From: JALJPB01 sp034111045
Lineage (GTDB): Bacteria; Pseudomonadota; Gammaproteobacteria; Enterobacterales; Alteromonadaceae
Reading direction: 5' to 3'
Assembly (NCBI GenBank): GCA_034111045.1
Contig: JAWUYA010000018.1
Span: forward strand, 1-42,290
Length of the DNA stretch: 42,290 bases
A model generated the notes under the pieces. The model had not been told where the DNA came from. It ran no database searches and saw nothing but the letters and a program-made list of their open reading frames with translations. This document shows, one piece after another, positions 8,027 to 16,819 of this stretch. Each line of letters starts with the position of its first letter. Within the stretch, counting starts at the first letter, position 1. The position numbers were made by a program, and so were the translations under genes.

Positions 8027-9469
8027 CTAAGGTGTAAAAGTAGCGACACCTAAATTATCAGTTTCAATGTTTACTTGTTGATGATGTGAGTTCGCTAAAA
8101 TATCTGCAGGTGAATGGGCACTTCTTAACCCCATTTCACTTTCTTGACGAACCAGTTCTCCGCGCAATGAATTAGCGTACACATCGGTAATTCTTACATC
8201 AACAAAGTGACCAATAACTGAATGCGGTGCAACAAAGTTTACAATACGATTATTTTCAGTTCGACCACGTAGCTCCATTGGATTTTTCTTTGACGGACCT
8301 TCTACTAATATACGTTGCTCGGTATTAAGCATTTGGCGGGCATGACGCAAAGCCTGATGAGTAATTTTGTCTTGCAATAAATGTAAGCGTTGTTTTTTTG
8401 TTTCATCACTAACATCATCAGGCATATCTGCTGCCGGTGTACCTGGGCGAGCACTATAAATAAAGCTAAAACTTAAATCAAAGTCAATAGCCTCAATTAA
8501 AGTCATGGTTGCTTCAAAATCTTGTTCTGTTTCTGCAGGAAAGCCAATAATAAAATCAGAGGACATGGCAATATCTGGACGTACCTTGCGTAATCGACGT
8601 ATTTTTGATTTATATTCTAAAGCCGTATGACCACGTTTCATTTGAGTTAAAATACGGTCTGAACCACTTTGAACAGGCAGGTGAAGATGGCTAACTAATT
8701 CAGGGATTTCAGCATAAACATCTATTAAATCATCAGTAAACTCTACCGGATGTGATGTGGTATAACGAATTCGGTCAATACCATCAATAGTAGCAACTAG
8801 GCGCAGTAAATCTGAAAAACGACAAATGCTACCATCATGAGCATCACCACGATAAGCGTTAACATTTTGACCTAGCAAGTTAACTTCACGAACGCCTTGT
8901 TCGGCAAGTTGCGCTATCTCATATAATACATCATCAATAGGGCGGCTAACTTCTTCACCACGGGTATAAGGTACAACACAGAAAGTGCAGTATTTACTGC
9001 AACCTTCCATGATCGAAACAAAAGCACTCGGGCCATCAGACTTAGGCTCAGGCAGGCGATCAAACTTTTCAATTTCAGGAAAACTAACATCAACAACGGC
9101 TTTATTTCCACCCGTTACTTGTTGGATCATTTCTGGTAAACGATGCAGCGTTTGTGGACCAAACACCATATCAACATAAGGTGCTCGTTCTCGAATAGCT
9201 TTACCTTCTTGTGAAGCAACACAACCACCTACACCAATCACTAAATTAGGGTTTTTTACTTTTAGTGTTTTCCAACGGCCTAGCTGATGAAAAACTTTTT
9301 CTTGTGCTTTTTCACGTATAGAACACGTATTGAGTAAAATAACATCGGCATCTTCTGCTTCTTTAGCAAGTTTAAAGCCATGTGTTGAGTCTAAAAGTTC
9401 TGCCATTTTTTGCGAGTCATACTCGTTCATTTGACAGCCCCAAGTTTTAATATATAGCTTTTTACTCAT
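8027..9469 (-). CDS. miaB: tRNA-2-methylthio-N6-dimethylallyladenosine synthase MiaB
   Basis: 480 residues. MiaB is a radical-SAM methylthiotransferase that converts i6A37 to ms2i6A37 in tRNAs reading UNN codons. The N-terminal UPF0004 domain supplies three cluster cysteines (KTWGCQMNEYDS, NTCSIREKA, GVGGCVAS). The radical-SAM triad is CSKYCTFC near residue 157. A TRAM RNA-binding domain covers about 378-445. The tail after about 445 is slightly longer than in E. coli (474). Its likely substrates include the tRNA-Leu genes encoded nearby. It heads the minus-strand operon and diverges from ubiF. Confidence 0.98.
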   Translation of the reverse strand: MSKKLYIKTWGCQMNEYDSQKMAELLDSTHGFKLAKEAEDADVILLNTCSIREKAQEKVFHQLGRWKTLKVKNPNLVIGVGGCVASQEGKAIRERAPYVDMVFGPQTLHRLPEMIQQVTGGNKAVVDVSFPEIEKFDRLPEPKSDGPSAFVSIMEGCSKYCTFCVVPYTRGEEVSRPIDDVLYEIAQLAEQGVREVNLLGQNVNAYRGDAHDGSICRFSDLLRLVATIDGIDRIRYTTSHPVEFTDDLIDVYAEIPELVSHLHLPVQSGSDRILTQMKRGHTALEYKSKIRRLRKVRPDIAMSSDFIIGFPAETEQDFEATMTLIEAIDFDLSFSFIYSARPGTPAADMPDDVSDETKKQRLHLLQDKITHQALRHARQMLNTEQRILVEGPSKKNPMELRGRTENNRIVNFVAPHSVIGHFVDVRITDVYANSLRGELVRQESEMGLRSAHSPADILANSHHQQVNIETDNLGVATFTP

Positions 9470-9797
9470 TTACCTTACACTCATTAACTGACAATAAATA
9501 TTACTAAGTAGCGGTTATTTATGCCCCTACTTCTGGATAGTTACCCATTTTACTCTTTCTTGAGCCTATACGCTAGTAAGAACAATAAAGGTCGTATCAA
9601 TTATTAATCTAATAACGGACTAATGATGGTTTCAAGGCAATATTATCCATAAATGAGTATAGACGGCCAGTTGATAAAGCATTAACTGATGGATTTTATT
9701 CAATGGATCTTTTAGATGAGACTCACATTTTATTAGTCAATTATTTTTCTATGTTATGTATTGTGAATTAGTTATTCGTCGATGGATAAATAAAACA
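9470..9797. other. Divergent intergenic region miaB/ubiF, no gene
   Basis: This is the miaB-proximal part of a roughly 395-base gap between divergent genes. It must hold the miaB promoter, but no strong -35/-10 pair stands out on the minus strand. CGTCGAT at 9778-9784 is repeated inverted as ATCGACG at 9825-9831 around the ubiF promoter. No coding sequence or RNA gene is recognised. Confidence 0.4.
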
Positions 9798-9826
9798 TTA
9801 TTGATAGCTTAATTAATGCGTATAAT
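9798..9826 (+). promoter_or_regulatory. Predicted sigma-70 promoter of ubiF
   Basis: A perfect -10 TATAAT at 9821-9826 lies 17 bases after a weak -35, TTATTG (9798-9803). The predicted transcript starts near 9833, leaving a short leader before the ubiF start at 9868. The strength of the -10 is the main evidence. Confidence 0.5.
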
Positions 9827-9867
9827 CGACGATAAATAATTAATGGTATTGAGTAGTAAACGTTGTG

Positions 9868-11049
9868 ATGAAAAACTTTGATTGTGTTGTTGTTGGCGGT
9901 GGCATGGTAGGTGCTGCCAGTGCAATATCTCTTGCTCAACTAGGATTAACTGTTGCAATAGTTGAACAGCAAATACCCACACAATACTTACCAGAGCAGA
10001 GTCTTGACTTACGTGTTTCGGCGATATCTTTAGCAACAGAGCAGTTATTGACTGAGCTTGGGGCTTGGCAGCAAATTCAAGCATGGCGGTGTTGCCCATA
10101 CCAAAGACTAGGCGTTTGGGAACAAGCATTATCTTATACAGAATTTAATGCGCAAGATATTGGGAAAACTCATCTGGGTCATATTATTGAAAATCGTCTG
10201 ATACAACTTTCCTTGTGGCAAGCAGCTAAACAGCATGCCAATATAACCTTTTATACTCCAGATACCCTCCAAGGTATTCATCAACACCTTGATCATGTTG
10301 AGCTAACACTTAGCCAGGAAAAAATTAGCGCCAAACTATTAATTGCTGCCGACGGGGCTAATTCTAAGGTGCGTAAATTAGTTGGTATTGGTGTCACTGG
10401 TTGGGATTATCAACAGTCGGCACTGCTGGTTAATGTCGAGACTCAAGCGACACAAGAAAACATCACATGGCAACAATTTTTTGAATCAGGTCCTGTGGCT
10501 ATGTTACCAATGCCCGGAAAAAGTGAATTAGGCGGTTATGCCTCCTTAGTTTGGTACCACCACAGAGATGAAATTAAACGTTTATCCTCCTTAAATAATA
10601 ACCAGTTGCATCAAGAGATTACTCAAGCCTTTCCTGAGCGCTTAGGTAAAATAAAAGTCATTGATAAAGGCGCTTTTCCGTTAACTAGACGTCATGCAAA
10701 TCAATATCATAAAAATAGTGTGTTATTACTCGGAGATGCCGCTCACAGTATTAATCCTATGGCTGGACAAGGCGTTAATTTAGGCTTTAAGGATATTAAA
10801 GCTTTAAGCCGTATAATTGAGACGGCTATTTCAAAGGGTGAGTGCTGGCATGATCAACAAGTACTTATGAGCTATCAGAAATTAAGACGTGCAGATAATC
10901 TACTGATGATGTCAACTATGGATGCGCTTTATGGAACATTTAGCCACCCATCTCCACTAATCAAAGCAGTACGAAATGTTGGATTGAAACTGGCTAATAA
11001 ACTCCCTTATTTAAAAAATAAAGCACTGGCGTACGCGTGTGGAATTTAA
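9868..11049 (+). CDS. ubiF: Ubiquinone biosynthesis FAD hydroxylase (UbiF type)
   Basis: A 393-residue flavoprotein monooxygenase of the UbiH/UbiF/VisC family. It has the FAD fold VVVGGGMVGAASAISLAQ near residue 7, the DG motif in IAADGANSKVRK near 163, and the second FAD motif LLGDAAHSINPMAGQGVN near 290. It should hydroxylate the benzoquinone ring (2-octaprenyl-3-methyl-6-methoxy-benzoquinol step) in ubiquinone synthesis. The family alone does not separate UbiF from UbiH or UbiM; the position beside miaB and the tRNA cluster, as in E. coli, favours UbiF. A GTG lies directly before the ATG at 9868, so the protein could start one residue earlier. Confidence 0.88.
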   Translation: MKNFDCVVVGGGMVGAASAISLAQLGLTVAIVEQQIPTQYLPEQSLDLRVSAISLATEQLLTELGAWQQIQAWRCCPYQRLGVWEQALSYTEFNAQDIGKTHLGHIIENRLIQLSLWQAAKQHANITFYTPDTLQGIHQHLDHVELTLSQEKISAKLLIAADGANSKVRKLVGIGVTGWDYQQSALLVNVETQATQENITWQQFFESGPVAMLPMPGKSELGGYASLVWYHHRDEIKRLSSLNNNQLHQEITQAFPERLGKIKVIDKGAFPLTRRHANQYHKNSVLLLGDAAHSINPMAGQGVNLGFKDIKALSRIIETAISKGECWHDQQVLMSYQKLRRADNLLMMSTMDALYGTFSHPSPLIKAVRNVGLKLANKLPYLKNKALAYACGI

Positions 11050-11094
11050 TAGAGTGGTTATAAAAGATAATTTGGAAATATAATGAATGTATCG

Positions 11095-11179
<85 letters not shown>

Positions 11180-11231
11180 ATAGAGTTTAGGCTAATTTCA
11201 AAATCTTAGCTTTGTTATTCTTTAAATAAAG

Positions 11232-11306
11232 TGGCAGGGGTAAGAGGATTTGAACCTCTGAATGACGGGATCAAAACCCGCTGCCTTACCGCTTGGCTAT
11301 ACCCCT
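11232..11306 (-). tRNA. tRNA-Gln (UUG), copy 1
   Basis: 75 nt with encoded CCA. The acceptor stem is AGGGGTA/TACCCCT, and anticodon loop TTTTGAT gives anticodon TTG. It is nearly identical to the next tRNA-Gln at 11407-11481 apart from one compensated base pair in the acceptor stem. Confidence 0.96.
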
Positions 11307-11406
11307 GCAGAAAACTCTAGGGTAAATACATCGAGCTTAGTATTAGCTGAATTAAATAATCTGAATTAATTAATGAATAAAGAGAACTTAATAAGATAAT
11401 AATAAG

Positions 11407-11481
11407 TGGCAGGGATAAGAGGATTTGAACCTCTGAATGACGGGATCAAAACCCGCTGCCTTACCGCTTGGCTATATCCCT
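11407..11481 (-). tRNA. tRNA-Gln (UUG), copy 2
   Basis: 75 nt with encoded CCA. The acceptor stem is AGGGATA/TATCCCT, so the G-C pair of the other copy is replaced by A-T on both strands. This compensated change implies the fold is still under selection. The anticodon is TTG. Confidence 0.96.
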
Positions 11482-11526
11482 GCAATGTACTTACCTTTTA
11501 CTCTTGCAACAATCGTTGCTTTGAAA

Positions 11527-11611
<85 letters not shown>

Positions 11612-11670
11612 ATTACATTCAAGCTTTTAAAAAGAGGCTTGAACTCTTTTTTATTACCTTAGGTAATAAA

Positions 11671-11747
11671 TGGTGGCTACACCGGGACTCGAACCTGGGA
11701 CCCCATCATTATGAGTGATGTGCTCTAACCAACTGAGCTATGTAGCC
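11671..11747 (-). tRNA. Elongator tRNA-Met (CAU)
   Basis: 77 nt with encoded CCA. The acceptor stem GGCTACA/TGTAGCC is fully paired, and anticodon loop CTCATAA gives CAT. The sequence closely follows the E. coli elongator (metT/metU type), and the 1-72 pair is G-C, so it is not the initiator. It is the first gene of the cluster. Confidence 0.96.
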
Positions 11748-11778
11748 ATTACCAACCTGCTCTGTGCAAGTGGCGCGT

Positions 11779-11807
11779 ATTATGCAAATCTCGTTGGGAT
11801 ACGTCAA
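11779..11807 (-). promoter_or_regulatory. Promoter of the tRNA operon, stringent type
   Basis: On the minus strand, -35 TTGACG (11802-11807) and -10 CATAAT (11779-11784) are separated by 17 bases. A GC-rich discriminator, ACGCGCCA, follows at 11771-11778. That arrangement is typical of stable-RNA promoters under ppGpp control. The predicted start lies about 25 bases before tRNA-Met. Confidence 0.85.
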
Positions 11808-12134
11808 CCGTTATTTTATAAAAAAGGATACTTTTTTTGTGTTTGTTTAAACTGTGTGCTATTTGCTCGATAACTACTCAGGAATAACTAATAAATTGTT
11901 TTTTAGTCTTGGTATTATTGCTCAGTTAGTGCTAATTAGCGACAAAAAATCAATTACAAAGCCTATATTGATTCAATACTGACTTTATAAGATGAAATGA
12001 AATTTATGTTGGCCAACCGAGACATCTTCAGTTAAATGTGCTGAAATTTTCCTATATCATCAAGTTTTCTTGCAAAAATTGAGCAGATTAACAATAGTAT
12101 TTACAATTTTTAGGTGTGGGTAGATAACAAGGAC
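11808..12134. other. Gene-free stretch between tRNA promoter and ychF terminator
   Basis: About 330 AT-rich bases upstream of the tRNA promoter. No open frame, RNA gene, inverted repeat of note or mobile element was seen. The bases next to the promoter may contain UP-element or Fis sites, but none can be assigned by eye. Confidence 0.4.
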
Positions 12135-12183
12135 AATAAAAAAGTACTAGTTTACTTGTCCTTTTAAAGGTAAGTAAACTAGT
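12135..12183 (-). terminator. Strong rho-independent terminator after ychF
   Basis: ACTAGTTTACTT (12146-12157) pairs perfectly with AAGTAAACTAGT (12172-12183), and the loop itself holds a CCTTTTAAAGG palindrome. On the minus strand the stem is followed by ACTTTTTTATT (12135-12145). It lies about 30 bases past the ychF stop. Confidence 0.9.
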
Positions 12184-12212
12184 CACCAAAAATTTGAAGT
12201 TTTTAACTAAAT

Positions 12213-13304
12213 TTACACATTAAAGCGGAAATGAACAACATCACAATCTTTAACTGTGTAGGCTTTACCTTCTAAACGCCATTTACCCGCATCTTTTGCG
12301 CCTGCTTCACCATTGAATCCAATGAAATCTTCAAATGCGATAACTTCTGCGCGTATAAAACCTTTTTCGAAGTCGGTATGAATAACACCAGCAGCTTGAG
12401 GTGCGGTGGCATTTTGTTTAACGGTCCAAGCACGTACTTCTTTAACGCCAGCTGTAAAGTATGTTTGTAAATGTAGTAGGGCATAACCGGCATTAATGAC
12501 TCTATTTAGACCCGGTTCCTCAATACCCATATCAGCCATAAACTCATCGCGCTCTTCGTCATCAAGTTCAGCTATCTCACTTTCAATTTCAGCACAAACT
12601 GCAACCACAGCAGAGTTTTCTTTTTCAGCAATAGCGCGAACTTGATCAAGATATGGATTATTTTCAAAACCATCATCATTAACATTAGCGATATACATAG
12701 TTGGTTTAATCGTTAAAAAGTTAAAGTAAGCAATGGCGTTTTTTTCTTCTTCCGATAAGTCTAAAGAGCGGATCATTTCACCTTCATTAACATGTTCAAG
12801 AATTTTTTCTAAAACAAGAACTTCAAGTTTTGCGTCTTTATCTCCGCCTTTTGCTCGTTTAGCTAAACGGGTAATAGCACGTTCAGCGGTGTCCATATCA
12901 GCTAACGCTAATTCGGTATTAATCACCTCAATGTCATCAGCGGGGTTGATTTTATTAGCAACGTGAATAATATTGTCATTGTCAAAACAACGAACCACAT
13001 GGCCGATAGCATCGGTTTCTCGAATATTGGCTAAAAATTTGTTACCTAAACCTTCACCTTTCGAGGCACCAGCAACCAAACCTGCAATATCGACAAACTC
13101 CATGGTAGTTGCTAATACACGTTCTGGATTAACAATTTTAGCCAATTGATCTAAACGAGGATCGGGTACAGGTACCACACCGGTATTAGGTTCAATTGTG
13201 CAAAATGGAAAGTTAGCGGCTTCAATACCGGCTTTTGTTAATGCATTAAAAAGTGTTGATTTACCGACGTTGGGTAATCCAACGATGCCACATTTAAATC
13301 CCAT
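12213..13304 (-). CDS. ychF: Redox-responsive Obg-like ATPase YchF
   Basis: 363 residues, the same length as E. coli YchF. The protein has a G domain with P loop GLPNVGKST (residues 8-16) and DIAGLVAGASKGEGLGNKFL as switch II. The NKxD position is altered (IANVNDDG), as usual in this ATP-preferring subfamily. A coiled-coil insertion follows, then a C-terminal TGS domain ending KAYTVKDCDVVHFRFNV. YchF binds ribosomes and dampens oxidative-stress responses. It follows pth by 62 bases, the standard pth-ychF pair. Confidence 0.97.
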   Translation of the reverse strand: MGFKCGIVGLPNVGKSTLFNALTKAGIEAANFPFCTIEPNTGVVPVPDPRLDQLAKIVNPERVLATTMEFVDIAGLVAGASKGEGLGNKFLANIRETDAIGHVVRCFDNDNIIHVANKINPADDIEVINTELALADMDTAERAITRLAKRAKGGDKDAKLEVLVLEKILEHVNEGEMIRSLDLSEEEKNAIAYFNFLTIKPTMYIANVNDDGFENNPYLDQVRAIAEKENSAVVAVCAEIESEIAELDDEERDEFMADMGIEEPGLNRVINAGYALLHLQTYFTAGVKEVRAWTVKQNATAPQAAGVIHTDFEKGFIRAEVIAFEDFIGFNGEAGAKDAGKWRLEGKAYTVKDCDVVHFRFNV

Positions 13305-13366
13305 GATGTCACCTTGATAAGTTGTTTATGGTAAGCGATCGTTATAAATCACTGTATTAATTAATG

Positions 13367-13951
13367 TTATAGCGGTTTAAAAGAATGTAAACGATTCTGT
13401 GCTATTTTAAGACCGTCTGTTTGCCAAATATCGAAACACCGAGTGGCTTCATCTATAGACTGTTCAATTAAAACTTGTTCTTTTGCCGGTGCTTTACCTA
13501 ATACATGTCCAGTTACCCGATCTCTATGGCCAGGATGACCTATGCCTATACGTAATCGATAGAAGTCTTTGTTGTTTGCCATGCATGCAATTATGTCACG
13601 CAAGCCATTATGACCACCATGACCACCTCCTTGTTTGATTTTACAAACACCCGGTAGCATGTCTAGTTCATCGTGGGCGACTAAGATATTATCAATAGGA
13701 ATACGGAAAAAATTGGCTAATGGGGCAACAGATTTACCAGAGCGATTCATAAAAGTGGTTGGAATAAGGAGATGTACTAAGGTATTGCCAATTTGGCCTT
13801 TACCGTAGAGCCCTGAATATTTTTTTTCAGGTTTTAAAAATATATTATGGCGCTCGGCGAGTTCATTTACGAACCAATCACCAGCATTATGGCGTGTTTT
13901 TGTATAATCAGGGCCTGGATTACCCAGGCCCACTACTAACTGAATAGTCAT
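13367..13951 (-). CDS. pth: Peptidyl-tRNA hydrolase
   Basis: 194 residues, as in E. coli. The N-terminus has VGLGNPGPDYTKTRHNAG with the catalytic histidine at about 21; the substrate-binding asparagine is in FMNRSG, the catalytic aspartate in HDELD, and the conserved GGGHGGHNGLRDI is present. The enzyme releases peptides from prematurely dropped peptidyl-tRNA. It lies 28 bases after rplY and 62 before ychF. Confidence 0.98.
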   Translation of the reverse strand: MTIQLVVGLGNPGPDYTKTRHNAGDWFVNELAERHNIFLKPEKKYSGLYGKGQIGNTLVHLLIPTTFMNRSGKSVAPLANFFRIPIDNILVAHDELDMLPGVCKIKQGGGHGGHNGLRDIIACMANNKDFYRLRIGIGHPGHRDRVTGHVLGKAPAKEQVLIEQSIDEATRCFDIWQTDGLKIAQNRLHSFKPL

Positions 13952-13979
13952 CTATTATTTCTTAAAAGAAATATCTAGA

Positions 13980-14597
13980 TTATTCTTCACTAGCTATTTC
14001 ATCAGCTTCTGCGTCATCAGCTTTGACTTTAGGGGTCTTAGCAGTAACAACAGCTTGGTCATGGCTTTCGCCTTTAGCCAATTCGTCAGAAGTTACACCT
14101 TTAGGTAATTTAATGTCTGATAAATGGATAGTTTGACCCACTTCCATATCAACTAAATCAACTTCAATGAACTCAGGTAAGTCTTTTGGTAAACACGTAA
14201 TTGCAATTTCTAATATGTGATGAGCAATAGTAGCACCAAGCTTAGTAATGTTCTCTTCATTAATAAAATGAATAGGTGCATTAGTATGAACGGCATGTTT
14301 TGCATCAATACGGATGAAATCTAAGTGCATAACAACTTGTTTGTATGGGTGACGTTGCATGTCTTTTAAAAGACACTCAACGGGCTTACCGTCTACATTA
14401 AGTATTAGTACCTGAGAATAAAAAGCTTCTTCTTGTTGAGCACGGTAAACGTTTTTGTGTTCTAAAGTTAAAGAAATAGGCTCTTTGCCTTCACCGTATA
14501 AAATTGCTGGAACTTTGTTCGCGTGACGTAGGCGGCGGCTCGCACCTTTCCCTAAATCAGTACGTACTTCAGCTTCCAAAGTAAATAAATCAGTCAT
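13980..14597 (-). CDS. rplY: 50S ribosomal protein bL25 (long, CTC-type)
   Basis: 205 residues, the two-domain form rather than the 94-residue E. coli form. Residues 1-90 are the 5S-rRNA-binding L25 domain (VRTDLGKGASRRLRHANKVP). Residues about 100-185 form the TL5/CTC beta domain, and a 20-residue acidic tail ends the protein. It binds the loop E region of 5S rRNA. The gene lies between prs and pth, as in many gammaproteobacteria. A perfect hairpin lies in the leader (14631-14657). Confidence 0.97.
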   Translation of the reverse strand: MTDLFTLEAEVRTDLGKGASRRLRHANKVPAILYGEGKEPISLTLEHKNVYRAQQEEAFYSQVLILNVDGKPVECLLKDMQRHPYKQVVMHLDFIRIDAKHAVHTNAPIHFINEENITKLGATIAHHILEIAITCLPKDLPEFIEVDLVDMEVGQTIHLSDIKLPKGVTSDELAKGESHDQAVVTAKTPKVKADDAEADEIASEE

Positions 14598-14630
14598 GAT
14601 AAATACTCATATAATTAAGTTAAATAAGAT

Positions 14631-14657
14631 CATTGTTTTTTGCGACCAAAAACAATG
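14631..14657 (-). promoter_or_regulatory. Hairpin in the rplY 5' leader
   Basis: CATTGTTTTT (14631-14640) and AAAAACAATG (14648-14657) form a perfect 10-bp stem with a 7-base loop, ending 33 bases before the rplY start codon. It has no U-run directly after it on the minus strand. It could be an autoregulatory leader or an RNA-stability element; no function can be assigned. Confidence 0.5.
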
Positions 14658-14782
14658 GCGTTGCATTTAATATCAACAGAAGTAACAGAAGTAACTACTG
14701 TTTGATATAAAAAAGGCGCGAAATAATAACACTTCAATCCACTAATTTCTACGGTTTATGGGTTGAAAGAATAATTAATAAT

Positions 14783-14808
14783 AAAAAAACATCCGAAGAT
14801 GCTTTTTT
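14783..14808 (-). terminator. Terminator after prs, UUCG-loop hairpin
   Basis: On the minus strand, AAAAAAGCATC TTCG GATG is followed by TTTTTTT (14783-14789). The short stem is capped by the extra-stable UUCG loop. It lies about 50 bases past the prs stop and upstream of rplY, so rplY probably has its own promoter between here and 14598. Confidence 0.85.
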
Positions 14809-14856
14809 ATTGCCGAAAAGGATGACTATTGAAGGCTAAAGTGTCGTTCTTATGTG

Positions 14857-15807
14857 TTATTCACTTTCAAACATAGCGGAAATAGATTCTTCATTGGAGA
14901 CTCTACGAATAGCTTCAGAGAGCATACCGCTTAGTGTAAGTTGACGAATTATTTTAAGCTTTTTCAGTTCGGGTGATAATGGAATAGAGTCTGTTACCAC
15001 CAGCTCATCAATAACTGAGTTTTTAAGGATGTCAAAAGCATTGCCTGAAAGTACTGGATGAGTAGCATAGGCAATAACACGCTTTGCGCCATGCTCTTTT
15101 AATGCTTCAGCCGCTTTGGCTAATGTGCCACCTGTATCAATCATGTCATCAACGATAATACAATCACGGCCTTTAACATCACCAATAATATGCATGACTT
15201 GAGCAACGTTGGCTTTAGGTCGGCGTTTATCAATAATAGCAAGGTCGGCATCATTTAATAACTTTGCGACGGCACGAGCACGCACTACACCACCTATGTC
15301 AGGAGAAACGACTATAGGGTTGTCTAATTCTCTTTCTAACATATCTTCTAAAAGAATGGGGGTACCAAAAACATTATCCACAGGAACATCAAAGAAACCT
15401 TGAATTTGTTCGGCATGAAGGTCAACCGTTAAAACGCGATCAACACCTACGCTTGATAAGAAGTCAGCAACAACCTTCGCAGTAATTGGCACACGAGCAC
15501 TGCGTACACGTCTGTCTTGGCGAGCATAACCAAAGTAAGGAATAACCGCAGTAATACGACCGGCAGAAGCACGGCGTAATGCGTCAATCATTACAATCAG
15601 TTCCATTAAGTTGTTGTTGGTTGGTGCGCACGTTGATTGAATAATAAAAACGTCCGCACCACGAACATTTTCAGTGATTTCAACACTTATTTCACCATCA
15701 CTAAAACTACCGACCTTGGCCTCACCTAGCGTAATGTAAAGACGATTAGCAATTTGTTTGGCCAGTTCAGGGGTGGCGTTACCCGCAAATATTTTCATTT
15801 CAGGCAC
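14857..15807 (-). CDS. prs: Ribose-phosphate diphosphokinase (PRPP synthetase)
   Basis: 316 residues from a GTG start at 15807. This start is preferred over ATG 15840 because GAGGA lies 7 bases before it, and the resulting N-terminus VPEMKIFAGNATPELA matches E. coli Prs (315 residues, also GTG). The enzyme makes PRPP from ribose 5-phosphate and ATP for nucleotides, histidine, tryptophan and NAD. Visible motifs are the histidine-containing flexible loop region YFGYARQDR and the PRPP-binding loop CIIVDDMIDTGGT near residue 220. It follows ispE by 110 bases. Confidence 0.97.
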   Translation of the reverse strand: MPEMKIFAGNATPELAKQIANRLYITLGEAKVGSFSDGEISVEITENVRGADVFIIQSTCAPTNNNLMELIVMIDALRRASAGRITAVIPYFGYARQDRRVRSARVPITAKVVADFLSSVGVDRVLTVDLHAEQIQGFFDVPVDNVFGTPILLEDMLERELDNPIVVSPDIGGVVRARAVAKLLNDADLAIIDKRRPKANVAQVMHIIGDVKGRDCIIVDDMIDTGGTLAKAAEALKEHGAKRVIAYATHPVLSGNAFDILKNSVIDELVVTDSIPLSPELKKLKIIRQLTLSGMLSEAIRRVSNEESISAMFESE

Positions 15808-15917
15808 TGTCAGTTCCTCAGAAACTTGTGACATTAACATTACGATACCGAATTTAGAGTTATTAACTAAAAAGTGTAAATAATAAATTTATACTCATAA
15901 CGCTAAAATTCAGTAAA

Positions 15918-16793
15918 TTATTTAAATAGTGTGGTTTTATCTCTCAAAGCTATCAATTCTGTTAATAAAGGTGATTTATTCATCCCTTTAGCTACAAACG
16001 ATTCAACCTCTGGAGGCAGTTTCGATTGTATTACAAGCGCCTCTGCTTTCGAGTTGAACTGTGTAAAAATACACGCACCTGTCCCTGTCATTTGAGATGG
16101 CGCGTATTCTAACAACCAAGACAGTAAGTTGGCAACCTTCGGATAGTGTTTTATTATTAATGTTTGGCAATCGTTATGGCAGTTTTTTAACTCAAAGTCT
16201 GTTGTGTTAAGCCTAGGTGTATTTCGCGGCAAATCTTTATGAGTAAATACCTCAGCTGTTGATATACTACAGTCAGGTTTACTGACCAAGTACCAATATT
16301 CTTTAGGATTATTTGCGGTGAACTGCTCACCTACACCTTGAGCAAAAGCGGAAAATCCATGGATAAATATAGGGACATCTGCACCTAAACTAAGACCTAA
16401 TTTGGCAAGTTCATTGAGCGACAGTTGACAGTTCCATAAAATATTTAATGCCATTAATACCGTTGCTGCATTAGATGAGCCTCCACCTAAACCACCTCCC
16501 ATAGGTAAAATTTTATTAATTTTTATTTCAGCACCTTGTGGACATTTTGTTTGATTTTGTAACCGTTTTGCTGCTTTGAAAATTAAATTATCCTCTTTTG
16601 CAATACCCTTAATTGGAGTCATTAAGCTAATGGAGGGATCATCTGTTGTCCTTATTTCAAGGATATCGCAACGATCAATAAATTGAAAAAGGGTTTCTAA
16701 TTGATGATAGCCATCAGAACGTTTGCCAACAATGTGAAGAAATAAATTTAATTTAGCGGGTGATGAAAATTGATGGAAGGGTGTTTGACTCAT
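15918..16793 (-). CDS. ispE: 4-diphosphocytidyl-2-C-methyl-D-erythritol kinase
   Basis: A 291-residue GHMP kinase of the MEP isoprenoid pathway. It phosphorylates the 2-hydroxyl of CDP-ME. The ATP-binding GHMP motif is PMGGGLGGGSSNAA near residue 97; SPAKLNLFLHIVGKR near 10 holds the substrate lysine, and the C-terminal motif is MTGTGACIF. It lies between lolB (26-base gap) and prs, the normal gammaproteobacterial arrangement. The isoprenoid units it helps supply feed the ubiquinone side chain and the dimethylallyl group modified by MiaB. Confidence 0.97.
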   Translation of the reverse strand: MSQTPFHQFSSPAKLNLFLHIVGKRSDGYHQLETLFQFIDRCDILEIRTTDDPSISLMTPIKGIAKEDNLIFKAAKRLQNQTKCPQGAEIKINKILPMGGGLGGGSSNAATVLMALNILWNCQLSLNELAKLGLSLGADVPIFIHGFSAFAQGVGEQFTANNPKEYWYLVSKPDCSISTAEVFTHKDLPRNTPRLNTTDFELKNCHNDCQTLIIKHYPKVANLLSWLLEYAPSQMTGTGACIFTQFNSKAEALVIQSKLPPEVESFVAKGMNKSPLLTELIALRDKTTLFK

Positions 16794-16819
16794 AATGTTT
16801 TATCCAAAATATGTGCTAC

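Noticed and set aside
9778..9831. CGTCGAT ... ATCGACG inverted repeat around the ubiF promoter as an operator
   Set aside because: Arms of only 7 bases separated by about 40; too weak to call a regulator site.
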